Source: an uncultured Flavobacteriaceae bacterium (GTDB lineage: Bacteria; Bacteroidota; Bacteroidia; Flavobacteriales; Flavobacteriaceae). From it: a DNA stretch of 64,000 nucleotides. The position numbers were made by a program, and so were the translations under genes. The stretch spans positions 434,001 through 498,000 of the forward strand of contig CANLXN010000001.1 of the NCBI GenBank assembly GCA_947495135.1, in the 5' to 3' direction. The first letter of the stretch is position 1; every line of letters begins with the position of its first letter. The notes below the pieces were generated by a model. That model searched no databases and had not been told where the DNA came from. It worked only from the letters and a program-made list of their open reading frames with translations. Positions 7,471 through 15,837 of this stretch are shown here, piece by piece.

Positions 7471-8712
7471 TTACTCTTTATTCTTTTTGCGTTCTCTTTT
7501 GATCGCCTTGAAAGCGTGTTCGTTTGCAGCTGCTTTCCTTCTAGCCTCCCTTTTTAATTGAGTATCATGATCGTATTCCGGTGCCGTACCTCGATACGGA
7601 TTTATATTTAAATTCTCTCCTTCTTCTACTACTATAATAATACCAGTGGTGACAACTTCTCCCAAAATCATCGAATCATCTGAGACCATTGCAAAACTTA
7701 GCGTATTATTAATGTTAGACAATGTGATATTCTTAGTTTCATAGCCCAAGTAGCTAAATATTAGTTCACTATTGGCGGCAACTTTTATTGTGTAATTACC
7801 ATCAAAATCGGTTTGAGTACCATTAGAAGTATCTTTCTGTATGATAGTAACTCCTGCAAGCGGGTATCCCATTTCATCGGTAATGGTACCTGCAATAGTT
7901 ATTACGTTTTTGTCTTCTTTTTTCTCTTCTGAAATGTTCTCTTTAACTTGCATCATTCCTCTTATTTTGACAGTAGTTGTTTCTTCAACTATTGCAATAT
8001 CTCCAGTTAGTTCTTCTACTTCAGGGGTTTCACAGACTATTTTAACATCTTCTACTTGTACAGCTCTAATTCTTCCTAAAATTTGTGGTTGTACGAACGG
8101 TTCCGATTGAAGTAACACATTCACCACACTATTATGACCCCCTATAACTACCTGATGTTCTGAGCGTCCTGCTTTTTGATATACGAGTGTAGATCCGCTA
8201 ACACACTTCAGTTGATACGTACCATCTTTTTCGCTAAAAAAACTATCACCCGTTTCAAGAACTAGTATTTCTGCATTGTTAATGGCATTACCTTGTTCAT
8301 CTGTAATAACACCAGATACGGATACAATGGATTTTTCGGTCCCGTTTGTTGTATGACTACCAATACCCAACGACACCATAGGCTTGTTAGTTATTTTTGC
8401 TCCACCTTGCGCATTAGACTCAAGAGAACTTAAAATACTTAATGGAAGTAGGAGTGAAGCTGCGTATGGCAGGATGCTGTTTCTAGACTTTCGTTCCAGT
8501 TTTACCTCACGATTGAGCTGCGATTTATTAAATCTACCACAAAGGTTTCCCCCAGCACTTAATTTCTTAACTAAATCTTCGTCGGTGGTTTTGGTGAAAT
8601 CGATAACTTCTTTGGTGCAAACAGCACAAAATTTACCTTTTTCAGTAGCATTCATTTTAGCCCAGTCTTCATGACATGGTTCTGGAATAGAGATGGTGAT
8701 AGATTTTTTCAT
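7471..8712 (-). CDS. Membrane protein with N-terminal Cys motif and two carboxypeptidase-regulatory-like domains
   Basis: The 413-residue protein begins with a cytosolic Cys segment: PCHEDWAKM (Cys13), FCAVCTKEVIDFT (Cys29, Cys32) and NLCGRFN (Cys58), a pattern I recall at the N-terminus of many Bacteroidota proteins and probably metal-binding. A transmembrane helix follows (about residues 79-100), then two periplasmic beta-sandwich repeats of the CarboxypepD_reg-like type: VSGVITDEQGNAINNAEILV (about 130-200) and TIAGTITDEMGYPLAGVTII (about 272-342). The tail is very basic. The same domains precede TonB-dependent receptors and energy transducers, but no barrel or TonB domain is present here. 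Function not known; an envelope signalling or scaffold role is inference. Confidence 0.75.
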   Translation of the reverse strand: MKKSITISIPEPCHEDWAKMNATEKGKFCAVCTKEVIDFTKTTDEDLVKKLSAGGNLCGRFNKSQLNREVKLERKSRNSILPYAASLLLPLSILSSLESNAQGGAKITNKPMVSLGIGSHTTNGTEKSIVSVSGVITDEQGNAINNAEILVLETGDSFFSEKDGTYQLKCVSGSTLVYQKAGRSEHQVVIGGHNSVVNVLLQSEPFVQPQILGRIRAVQVEDVKIVCETPEVEELTGDIAIVEETTTVKIRGMMQVKENISEEKKEDKNVITIAGTITDEMGYPLAGVTIIQKDTSNGTQTDFDGNYTIKVAANSELIFSYLGYETKNITLSNINNTLSFAMVSDDSMILGEVVTTGIIIVVEEGENLNINPYRGTAPEYDHDTQLKREARRKAAANEHAFKAIKRERKKNKE

Positions 8713-8779
8713 TGTTGAAAGGATTAGTAATAATACACTTCAAAGCAAAGAAAAATAGAACATACTCAAAACCTATATT

Positions 8780-8811
8780 GAGGGAACAGGTCGTTTTGAT
8801 GAGGGAACAAG
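8780..8811. promoter_or_regulatory. Direct repeat GAGGGAACA spaced 21 bp, upstream of 7471 gene
   Basis: GAGGGAACAGG (8780-8790) and GAGGGAACAAG (8801-8811) are offset by 21 bp, about two helical turns. They lie roughly 70-100 bases upstream of the minus-strand ATG at 8712. The spacing is what LytTR-type response regulators use; no regulator is identified. Confidence 0.4.
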
Positions 8812-8948
8812 ATATTTGGAGGTGAAATTGAAATCGAAGTTTAAAAAATGGCTATGCTATTTACGTAATAGTATGTGCAGTTGGAATAAATTTAAAATGA
8901 ATTATGATGATACAAGGGTGAGATTTTAGTCTTCCATTACTCACGAGA

Positions 8949-10004
8949 TTACTTCTCAATAATTTCGATTTTAAACATGGTATCCCAATTCTTACCAGTT
9001 ACATATAAAATATTTGGCTCTCCTTTATATGCTATGCCATTTAGAACGTCGTTTCCAGCTTTTTGCTTGATCTCATTTTTAAGTTCTTTCATAACAATTA
9101 CGCCTTCTACCGTTCCATCGGAGGGATTTACAATTGCGATAGCATCTTTTTCCCAGATATTTGCATAAATCTTCCCATCTACCCACTCTAGTTCATTTAC
9201 TTTCGCAATTTTGCTAGTATTGGTATAGATTTCAATATAGTCTTGTTCAACCAATGTGTTAGGGTCTAGCCGCCAGATTTTTTCGGTACCATCACTTTTA
9301 AATATCGATTTTCCATCATTACACAATCCCCACCCTTCCAGGCTTTGTCCGTAAACAAAACTTCCTGTTTCCTTAAGAGTTGCTTGATCGTATATAAAAC
9401 CTTTGTTGTTTTGCCAAGTAAGCATATAAATTTGATCGTTTAAAACAGTGAGTCCTTCCCCAAAGTATTGATCCCTCAATTTTACGGACTCAAGTACTTC
9501 TCCTGTTTTGTAATTGGTTTTACGAAGGGTTGAGCTACCTCGCTGACCAGTACTTTCGTAAAGTGTATCGTTGTCAAACTCTAAACCTTGGGTGAAAGCC
9601 TGTGAGTCATGCGGATAACGTTCTAAAATATTATAGGTATATGCCTTGGGAGGATTAAGTGCTTTAATTGTAATGTCTTCAGAAATAGTGTAGGAGTCGT
9701 CACCTACTGAAATAACTGCATTAATAGTGCGTTTCCCCAGCTTTTGTCCCTTTAAAGATAGGCTCGACTCACTGTTTCCTTGGACAGTTGCCATGGTTTC
9801 ATTTTCTATAGAATAGGATACCTTTCCAATTTCTTTGTTCTTTTTGTTTTTTACCACAACCTTTAATTCATCCGAAGTCTTATAAGACTTTTTGGCGTTG
9901 TTAATAGTGAGATCAAATAATTGATTTGGATCTGTAGGTTCGTTTCCGCAACCACTTAAGAAGACGACTAAAAGTATAAGAATGAACGGCTTGTGCAATT
10001 TCAT
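8949..10004 (-). CDS. Glutaminyl-peptide cyclotransferase, lipoprotein
   Basis: The 351-residue protein belongs to the plant/bacterial type glutamine cyclotransferase family (Glu_cyclase_2), which converts N-terminal Gln of peptides to pyroglutamate. A lipoprotein signal (MKLHKPFILILLVVFLSGCG, Cys19) precedes an Ig-like domain (about 25-115) and a five-bladed beta-propeller from RYPHDSQAFTQGLEFDND to the end. Family landmarks include YESTGQRGSSTLRK, LTWQNNKGFIYD and ELEWVDGKIYANIWEKD. I chose the ATG at 10004 since it gives the signal peptide; the longer frame runs towards the SRP RNA promoter. Divergent from the SRP RNA gene. The extra Ig-like domain in front of the propeller is common in Bacteroidota. 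Confidence 0.9.
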   Translation of the reverse strand: MKLHKPFILILLVVFLSGCGNEPTDPNQLFDLTINNAKKSYKTSDELKVVVKNKKNKEIGKVSYSIENETMATVQGNSESSLSLKGQKLGKRTINAVISVGDDSYTISEDITIKALNPPKAYTYNILERYPHDSQAFTQGLEFDNDTLYESTGQRGSSTLRKTNYKTGEVLESVKLRDQYFGEGLTVLNDQIYMLTWQNNKGFIYDQATLKETGSFVYGQSLEGWGLCNDGKSIFKSDGTEKIWRLDPNTLVEQDYIEIYTNTSKIAKVNELEWVDGKIYANIWEKDAIAIVNPSDGTVEGVIVMKELKNEIKQKAGNDVLNGIAYKGEPNILYVTGKNWDTMFKIEIIEK

Positions 10005-10081
10005 GATAATCCTAATTTTTTGGGCAAGATAACTAATAATAATTGATGGATAAAATGCTTGCGGAAAGTTTAAAACCTGTG

Positions 10082-10089
10082 TATATTTG
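10082..10089 (+). promoter_or_regulatory. -7 promoter box of SRP RNA
   Basis: TATATTTG is an exact consensus match. A TTG at 10059-10061 gives a 20-base spacing as -33 element. The RNA begins a few bases later. Confidence 0.75.
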
Positions 10090-10093
10090 CAAC

Positions 10094-10187
10094 GGCAAGT
10101 CCTACACAACTAGCTCCTGTTGAATCCCCCAGGGTGGGAACGCAGCAAGGGTAGACGGTCGTAGCAGTGTGATGTAGGTAGCTTGCC
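10094..10187 (+). ncRNA. ffs: Signal recognition particle RNA, small bacterial type
   Basis: The 94-base region folds as a long hairpin: GGCAAG (10094-10099) pairs with CTTGCC at the 3' end and CCTACA pairs with TGTAGG. The apical part contains the conserved Ffh-binding elements in Bacteroidota form, around CCAGGGTGGGAACGCAGCA and GGGTA. The RNA forms the SRP with Ffh and targets membrane proteins to the translocon. A perfect -7 box lies just before and a short T run just after. The short 4.5S-like form without Alu domain is normal for the phylum. Confidence 0.88.
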
Positions 10188-10289
10188 ATTTTTTGTACCC
10201 GAAACTCTAGGGTTGCAAATTCCTTTTCTCTTTCGATATTTCAGATTCATTTTTTCTCAAAGTTTATTTTCGGGTGCGTTGCGTTAAAA

Positions 10290-10380
10290 AAATCCTCCTC
10301 ATTTATACAGCAAGGTAGATGATCGCCTTCGGGTTGGCATAACTTTAAAGGAGCTATAAGCAGTGTGATGTAGCTAGTTT
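10290..10380 (+). pseudogene. Decayed partial copy of the SRP RNA
   Basis: About 120 bases after the SRP RNA its 3' half recurs: AGCAAGGTAGATGATCG (10309-10325) against AGCAAGGGTAGACGGTCG, and AGCAGTGTGATGTAGCTAG (10359-10377) against AGCAGTGTGATGTAGGTAG. A 33-base insertion splits them. An upstream AATCCTCC (10291-10298) may match AATCCCCC of the true gene. The 5' arm and the GGGAACG apical motif are missing, so it cannot fold as SRP RNA. I take it as the remnant of a tandem duplication, or a new RNA made from one. Confidence 0.65.
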
Positions 10381-10474
10381 GTGGTATTCTTAAATGTGAA
10401 AAAACTGATAATCTAGGTTCATGTCGAATAATAAATTAATTTTACTCAATACTGAACCTCCATAATCTGTCGTC

Positions 10475-11329
10475 ATGAAAATCCTTACCACTATTTTACT
10501 ACTCTTTACATTTGTTGGTTTTTCTCAAACGGAATTCGTTGAGATTCAATTTAACACCAAATATTACGAAGCAGTAGATAAATGGGTCGCTTTTCCGAAG
10601 TCGGAAGAAGGAACTTCTTATTCGTTTGGGTTTTTGTATATCGATGCGGATGCCGGATTTACATTCGATTATGAATCCGATTTCATGATAACAGAAAATG
10701 GCTTAAAAAAACTTCCTAGAGCATTTCAAGAATCTCTTAAATCAAGACTCGCACCTACTACCGCAGATGTGGCAGTGTTGACGAACGAACAAATCAATCA
10801 ATTAGAATTGCTCACCGAACCCAAATGGTTGAAGTTTTATAAAGAAGATGATGGAAAACCGTCTTATTTAAAGCAAATAGGATATCATTACAATCATGTT
10901 GGAGCCAGTCACTTAGCACTTAACCCTTTGCTAAAGGCTTATTCAATGGAGCCTCATTTTAACGGACTCGAATTCGAATTAGCATATGCTTACAATGCCT
11001 TAAAACAGTTTGATGAGGCCATTATAATATTGGAGAAGGCCATTCAGAATAACCCAAATAATTTTTATTTCTACAGAGAACTTGGCTATGCATTAAAGTA
11101 TACAGGTAAGATTGAAATAGCCGATAATGTTTATCAAAAGGGTATAAGTATTTCTGAAAACGACTTTGAAAAGAGCGAAATGGCGGTAAATATGGCACAA
11201 GCTTATTTCGAATTGAGGAATCGGGAAAAATTTGATGAGTGGGCCAAACTTACGCGTAAATATGCAGAGAAGGGGTCACGATACGCACAGTTTATAGACT
11301 TGTTCGAAACTAAGTGGAATGAAAACTAA
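10475..11329 (+). CDS. Secreted TPR-repeat protein of unknown function
   Basis: The 284-residue protein has a signal peptide (MKILTTILLLFTFVGFSQ, cleavage about residue 18) and no lipobox. The N-terminal half is not recognised. Residues 150-265 hold TPR-like helical pairs, for example ELAYAYNALKQFDEAIIILE and YFYRELGYALKYTGKIEIAD. TPRs mediate protein contacts, so a periplasmic scaffold is likely; the partner is unknown. A terminator follows the stop, and the gene appears to be single. No good -7 box was found. Confidence 0.8.
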   Translation: MKILTTILLLFTFVGFSQTEFVEIQFNTKYYEAVDKWVAFPKSEEGTSYSFGFLYIDADAGFTFDYESDFMITENGLKKLPRAFQESLKSRLAPTTADVAVLTNEQINQLELLTEPKWLKFYKEDDGKPSYLKQIGYHYNHVGASHLALNPLLKAYSMEPHFNGLEFELAYAYNALKQFDEAIIILEKAIQNNPNNFYFYRELGYALKYTGKIEIADNVYQKGISISENDFEKSEMAVNMAQAYFELRNREKFDEWAKLTRKYAEKGSRYAQFIDLFETKWNEN

Positions 11330-11344
11330 CCACTTTAATTAAGA

Positions 11345-11385
11345 AACCTCCTAAGCTGTTTAGTAATAGCTTAAGAGGTTTTTTT
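11345..11385 (+). terminator. Rho-independent terminator of TPR gene
   Basis: AACCTC and TAAGCT (11345-11357) pair with AGCTTA and GAGGTT (11368-11380) with one mismatch, followed by a T run. The opposite strand also ends in T, so it may act for the convergent 11405 gene too. Confidence 0.8.
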
Positions 11386-11404
11386 CAAGAATAAAATAGA
11401 AATT

Positions 11405-11806
11405 TTATTTATTATCCTTTTTTAAGGTTGCAGCTTTTTGGTCTGCCGTACCTGGTTTAGAACTCTTAATTTTTGTTCTTTTCTGGTCTGCTTTCTCTTT
11501 CATTTTTTTCTTAGCGTCTGCAGGAGTAGCCGAAGAAGGGCCATCTGAAGTTGTGTTTTTCACTTCAACAGCTTCCGTTTCCGTTGTTTTGCGCACAGCA
11601 GCTTGCTCTTTCACATCGTCTTTTGGCACCACAAGGACTTCTTTTTCCTTTGAAACTTCTTTTACAGTAGTGCTTTTAACCTGATCAGCGTCTGTAACAC
11701 GAACTTTTTTAACGGTTGTTTCTTTTTTAACATCTACATTTTCTTGCGCATTCATGGCAAATCCGCCTATTAAAAAGGCACAAGCAACGATCAATAAATT
11801 TTTCAT
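11405..11806 (-). CDS. Secreted low-complexity Lys/Thr/Val-rich protein
   Basis: The 133-residue protein has a signal peptide (MKNLLIVACAFLIGGFAMNAQ) and then a charged low-complexity body of Lys, Thr, Val, Glu and Asp with repeated VKxTTVK-like segments. There are no Cys residues in the mature part and no recognised domain. The body is probably disordered. A minus-strand -7 box (TATCTTTG, 11849-11842) lies about 36 bases upstream, supporting expression. Small proteins like this are common and unstudied in Flavobacteriaceae; I give no function. Confidence 0.75.
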   Translation of the reverse strand: MKNLLIVACAFLIGGFAMNAQENVDVKKETTVKKVRVTDADQVKSTTVKEVSKEKEVLVVPKDDVKEQAAVRKTTETEAVEVKNTTSDGPSSATPADAKKKMKEKADQKRTKIKSSKPGTADQKAATLKKDNK

Positions 11807-11841
11807 TTTTTCTAATTTTTAGGTTTGAGATTTGTCGATAA

Positions 11842-11849
11842 CAAAGATA
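11842..11849 (-). promoter_or_regulatory. -7 box of the 11405 gene
   Basis: CAAAGATA on the plus strand reads TATCTTTG on the minus strand, matching TAnnTTTG, about 36 bases before the ATG. Confidence 0.55.
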
Positions 11850-11929
11850 CTTAATAGAAAATGAGATTCTCTTAATGTTTTCTCAAAAAAGTGGATGGTT
11901 TTCATAGCAATAAAAATGAAGTGATACCG

Positions 11930-11937
11930 TATATTTG
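11930..11937 (+). promoter_or_regulatory. -7 box of ychF
   Basis: TATATTTG, exact consensus, 43 bases before the ychF ATG at 11981. Any longer ychF frame would begin before the transcript does. Confidence 0.7.
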
Positions 11938-11980
11938 CATCCGCTTACCGGAAAAGGTGGCCTCTAAAATTTCAGAAATA

Positions 11981-13075
11981 ATGAAAGCAGGAATCGTAGG
12001 ATTACCCAACGTAGGGAAATCAACCCTTTTTAATTGTTTGTCAAATGCCAAAGCACAAAGTGCGAATTTTCCATTTTGTACGATAGAACCAAATATAGGT
12101 GTGGTAAATGTGCCAGACCAACGACTTCTGAAATTGGAGGAATTAGTCAATCCACAACGAGTTTTACCAGCGACAGTTGAAATAGTGGATATTGCTGGTT
12201 TGGTGAAAGGAGCAAGTAAAGGAGAAGGCTTAGGAAATCAATTTCTTGGTAACATTCGTGAAACAGATGCTATTTTACACGTATTGCGATGTTTTGATAA
12301 CGACAATATTGTGCACGTTGATGGTAGTGTTGATCCAATTCGAGATAAGGAAACTATCGATATAGAACTTCAATTGAAAGATTTGGATACAGCCGATAAA
12401 AAACTGGAGAAAGTCGCTCGTGCGGCTAGAACAGGAAATAAAGAAGCGGTGAAAGAGCAGGAAGCCTTGCTAAAGGTAAAAGCTGGATTGGAAGCTGGAA
12501 TATCAGTTAGAGCAATCGATTTAACCGATGCGGAGCGTGAAGAATTTATTAAACCCCTCCAATTTATAACAGACAAACCTGTTATGTACGTCTGTAATGT
12601 AGATGAAGGCGGTGCCGTTAATGGCAATGAATATGTAAATAAAGTGAAAGCAGCTGTTGCTGGTGAGAATGCGGAAGTAGTAATATTGGCCGTAGGAACC
12701 GAAGCAGATATAACCGAATTGGAAACCTTCGAAGAACGTCAAATGTTCTTAGAAGATCTTGGGTTAGAAGAACCAGGATCGGCAAAACTTATTCGTGGAG
12801 CGTATTCTTTATTAAATTTACAGACCTATTTTACGGCAGGAGAGAAGGAAGTTAGAGCATGGACTATTCCTGTAGGAGCTACTGCCCCTCAAGCAGCAGG
12901 AGTGATTCATACCGATTTCGAAAAAGGGTTTATTAGAGCGGAAGTGATTAAGTATCAGGATTTCGTAGATCTAGGAAGCGAAGCCAAGGTACGAGAAGCG
13001 GGTAAGCTAGGCGTGGAAGGAAAAGAATACGTAGTTGAAGATGGAGATGTGATGCATTTTCGTTTTAACGTATAA
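11981..13075 (+). CDS. ychF: Redox-regulated ATPase / Obg-like GTPase YchF
   Basis: The 364-residue protein is the universal YchF/OLA1 P-loop NTPase, an Obg-family member that prefers ATP and binds ribosomes. The start [18 protein letters not shown] holds the P-loop (residues 7-15). The G3 region [20 protein letters not shown] and the central coiled coil (about 120-200) are in place, and the C-terminal TGS domain runs from about residue 280. Length equals the family norm (363). I chose the ATG at 11981 because the family begins MK[AC]GIVGLPN and because the promoter box lies inside the longer frame. Single gene, with a hairpin downstream. Confidence 0.97.
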   Translation: MKAGIVGLPNVGKSTLFNCLSNAKAQSANFPFCTIEPNIGVVNVPDQRLLKLEELVNPQRVLPATVEIVDIAGLVKGASKGEGLGNQFLGNIRETDAILHVLRCFDNDNIVHVDGSVDPIRDKETIDIELQLKDLDTADKKLEKVARAARTGNKEAVKEQEALLKVKAGLEAGISVRAIDLTDAEREEFIKPLQFITDKPVMYVCNVDEGGAVNGNEYVNKVKAAVAGENAEVVILAVGTEADITELETFEERQMFLEDLGLEEPGSAKLIRGAYSLLNLQTYFTAGEKEVRAWTIPVGATAPQAAGVIHTDFEKGFIRAEVIKYQDFVDLGSEAKVREAGKLGVEGKEYVVEDGDVMHFRFNV

Positions 13076-13101
13076 TATACGCGCTCGAAAAACGCTTGCT
13101 G

Positions 13102-13132
13102 TAAAAAAACGCCCTCTCTTGGAGAAGGCGTT
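13102..13132 (-). terminator. Terminator of lipoprotein gene 13164
   Basis: Read on the minus strand, AACGCC and GAGAG arms form an 11-position stem with one mismatch followed by seven T. On the plus strand no T run follows, so it serves the minus-strand gene. Confidence 0.75.
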
Positions 13133-13163
13133 GAATGAAATTTTTTAAAGACAAAGATGAGTA

Positions 13164-13748
13164 CTAAATCTCGGTAAAAGATTGAGCCATTTCTTTAAAA
13201 GTGTCTGAGTATTTTGCCTTGTTTTCTTCTAGGGTCCATTCCATCATCATATAGATGTTTTCACGTCCCTCTATAAAAGTCATCAAATAATAAATATCAT
13301 ATGAAACCTCTGGTACGCGTGCAGTGAATTCTATCTGTTCTGCCGCCATTCCATTGATGGTGGTTGCAACTGGATCAGATTTACTTTTGATGTCTATTCC
13401 TTCTGTAAAATACTCGATTTGAGTCTTTCTGTAATTACCCGCCACCGTTAGTTTTTCATCAAATTGGCCAAGTTCTTTAAAAACGTCGATAAAGTCTTCT
13501 TTATCTTCCGCAATCACAGCCAAGTAAGTCTCTTTGTAGATATTTTGATACTGTAAGGAGGCATCTACATTTAGTCCAGAAGCTTCTTTCATGTATTTAG
13601 GCACAGACATTTGATACATTTCTGGCGCGGTTACTGTTTTGAATTCGGACACATCCAAACTCTCTGCTTTTTTCTCGCCAATACCCCCACACGAGGAAAT
13701 TAGTATTAGCAAAGCAAAGATTGGTAGAGCCGATATTAATTTTTTCAT
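13164..13748 (-). CDS. Predicted lipoprotein of unknown function
   Basis: The 194-residue protein starts with MKKLISALPIFALLILISSC and a lipobox Cys20 followed by GG, which favours membrane lipidation. The mature part is alpha/beta (LQYQNIYKETYLAVIAEDKE, QIEFTARVPEVSYDIYYLMT, MMEWTLEENKAKYSDTF), a pattern seen in PsbP-like or DUF1795-like small periplasmic proteins, but I cannot assign it firmly. It is divergent from parE with a perfect 27-base inverted repeat in the gap and ends at its own terminator, so it is a single-gene unit. Confidence 0.78.
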   Translation of the reverse strand: MKKLISALPIFALLILISSCGGIGEKKAESLDVSEFKTVTAPEMYQMSVPKYMKEASGLNVDASLQYQNIYKETYLAVIAEDKEDFIDVFKELGQFDEKLTVAGNYRKTQIEYFTEGIDIKSKSDPVATTINGMAAEQIEFTARVPEVSYDIYYLMTFIEGRENIYMMMEWTLEENKAKYSDTFKEMAQSFTEI

Positions 13749-13824
13749 ATCCTTAGAATATTTTTGTTTGAAAGTTCAAGTTATGGAATTCTAGTTACAT
13801 GATAATAGACTAGCGTTCATTTTC

Positions 13825-13851
13825 TTAACAATTATAACAGATAATTGTTAA
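13825..13851. promoter_or_regulatory. Perfect 11-bp inverted repeat between divergent genes
   Basis: TTAACAATTAT (13825-13835) and ATAATTGTTAA (13841-13851) are exact reverse complements around AACAG. The site lies about 77 bases upstream of the lipoprotein gene and 70 upstream of parE. A dimeric regulator site is the simplest reading. Confidence 0.5.
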
Positions 13852-13893
13852 TTACTTTGTCTCTTATTGGTTTATAATTTTATACTGAAATCC

Positions 13894-13901
13894 TATATTT
13901 A
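13894..13901 (+). promoter_or_regulatory. Probable -7 box of parE
   Basis: TATATTTA differs from TAnnTTTG only at the last base and lies 20 bases before the parE ATG. Confidence 0.4.
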
Positions 13902-13921
13902 ACGCTTATTCACGAAGTTTT

Positions 13922-15772
13922 ATGGCGGAAACACAATATACCGAAGACAATATACGATCCCTCGATTGGAAAGAGCATATTCGAATGCGCCCTGGGATGT
14001 ATATAGGTAAGTTGGGTGACGGTTCATCTCCCGACGATGGTATCTATATTTTACTGAAAGAAGTAATCGATAACTGTATCGATGAATTTGTAATGGGTGC
14101 AGGGAAAACGATCGAAATAAGAATCAAGGACAAAGAAGTAAAGGTTCGGGATTATGGTCGTGGAATTCCTTTAGGAAAAGTGGTGGATGTAGTGTCTAAA
14201 ATGAACACTGGAGGTAAGTACGATTCACGTGCTTTTAAAAAATCCGTCGGTTTAAATGGGGTAGGTACCAAAGCGGTAAATGCGCTTTCCAACTATTTCA
14301 AAGTAGAATCGGTTAGAGAGAATAAATTGAAAAAAGCTGAGTTTTCCATGGGAGAGCTCACCAATAGTCCAGAACCTGAAGAGAGCAGTAAGCGAAAAGG
14401 TACCAAGGTAACTTTCATCCCCGATGAAAGTATCTTCAAAAACTATAAATATCGCAACGAGTATGTTGCTAAAATGCTTAAAAATTACGTTTACCTAAAT
14501 CCAGGGTTGACGATCGATTTTAATGGTGAGAAGTTTTTCAGTGAAAACGGTTTAAAAGATCTTCTTGAAGACAATATGTCTAATGAAGATATGCTTTATC
14601 CCGTAATTCATTTGAAAGGAGACGACATCGAAGTCGCGCTTACACATAGTAAAACTCAATACAGCGAAGAATATCACAGTTTTGTCAATGGTCAAAACAC
14701 CACTCAAGGAGGAACGCATCAGGCTGCCTTTAGAGAAAGTTTGGTGAAGACCATTAGAGAGTTCTATGGTAAGAATTATGAGGCAAGTGATATCCGAAAG
14801 TCCATCGTTTCTGCGATTAGCATCAAGGTAATGGAGCCCGTTTTTGAGAGTCAGACAAAAACGAAACTGGGATCTACAGATATGGGAGGAAACCTTCCAA
14901 CCGTTCGAACGTATATCAACGACTTTGTTAAGACCCAACTGGATAATTTTCTCCACAAAAATGCAGACGTAGCTGAAGGTCTTCAGCGCAAGATCATGCA
15001 AGCAGAGCGCGAACGAAAGGAATTAAGCGGAATCCGTAAATTGGCGAAGGATCGAGCGAAAAAAGCAAATCTTCACAACAAAAAACTACGTGATTGTAGG
15101 ATTCACTTAGGAGATACTAAAAAAGAGCGCAATCTAGACTCTACTTTATTTATCACGGAGGGAGACTCTGCGAGTGGAAGTATTACTAAGAGTAGAGATG
15201 TAAATACACAAGCCGTTTTCAGCTTAAAAGGAAAACCCCTCAACAGTTATGGGTTAAGCAAGAAAATTGTTTATGAAAATGAAGAATTTAATCTCCTACA
15301 AGCCGCGTTAAATATTGAAGATTCTATGGAAGATCTTCGTTACAACAATATTGTAATTGCGACCGATGCGGATGTAGATGGAATGCATATTAGACTTTTG
15401 CTGATCACCTTCTTTCTTCAATTCTTTCCAGAGTTAATTAAAGAAGGACACTTGTATATTCTGCAAACGCCATTATTCCGTGTCAGAAATAAAAAAGAAA
15501 CAATTTACTGTTATTCAGATGAAGAGCGCATCAATGCAATCGAGAAACTTAAACCAAAACCTGAAATCACTCGATTTAAGGGACTTGGTGAAATTTCTCC
15601 AGACGAATTTGTTCACTTCATCGGGGAAGACATTCGCCTCGACCCAGTGATGCTAGACAAGGCAATGAGTATTGAAGAATTGTTAAAGTTTTACATGGGT
15701 AAAAACACTCCAGACAGACAAGAATTTATCATCGATAACCTAAAAGTCGAATTGGATAGAATTGAAGAGTAA
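13922..15772 (+). CDS. parE: DNA topoisomerase IV subunit B
   Basis: The 616-residue ATPase subunit pairs with ParC to decatenate daughter chromosomes. The GHKL ATP site is visible as [10 protein letters not shown] (Asn51), DYGRGIPLG and [15 protein letters not shown]. The TOPRIM domain carries TEGDSASGS (Glu413) and DADVDG (from about 482), the magnesium ligands for DNA cleavage. Against gyrase B, it lacks the long insert in TOPRIM and keeps the short ParE layout. The sister subunit parC follows 65 bases later on the same strand, so I call topoisomerase IV rather than gyrase. The start fits a near-consensus -7 box 20 bases upstream. Confidence 0.95.
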   Translation: MAETQYTEDNIRSLDWKEHIRMRPGMYIGKLGDGSSPDDGIYILLKEVIDNCIDEFVMGAGKTIEIRIKDKEVKVRDYGRGIPLGKVVDVVSKMNTGGKYDSRAFKKSVGLNGVGTKAVNALSNYFKVESVRENKLKKAEFSMGELTNSPEPEESSKRKGTKVTFIPDESIFKNYKYRNEYVAKMLKNYVYLNPGLTIDFNGEKFFSENGLKDLLEDNMSNEDMLYPVIHLKGDDIEVALTHSKTQYSEEYHSFVNGQNTTQGGTHQAAFRESLVKTIREFYGKNYEASDIRKSIVSAISIKVMEPVFESQTKTKLGSTDMGGNLPTVRTYINDFVKTQLDNFLHKNADVAEGLQRKIMQAERERKELSGIRKLAKDRAKKANLHNKKLRDCRIHLGDTKKERNLDSTLFITEGDSASGSITKSRDVNTQAVFSLKGKPLNSYGLSKKIVYENEEFNLLQAALNIEDSMEDLRYNNIVIATDADVDGMHIRLLLITFFLQFFPELIKEGHLYILQTPLFRVRNKKETIYCYSDEERINAIEKLKPKPEITRFKGLGEISPDEFVHFIGEDIRLDPVMLDKAMSIEELLKFYMGKNTPDRQEFIIDNLKVELDRIEE

Positions 15773-15837
15773 ATGATTAAAGATTTAGGACTGGAGTAGT
15801 AGCTCTAGATCTTAAATTTTAAACCTTGAATTGAACT

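Noticed and set aside
11891-11980. N-terminal extension of ychF
   Set aside because: The -7 box at 11930-11937 lies inside it, and the family starts at [10 protein letters not shown].
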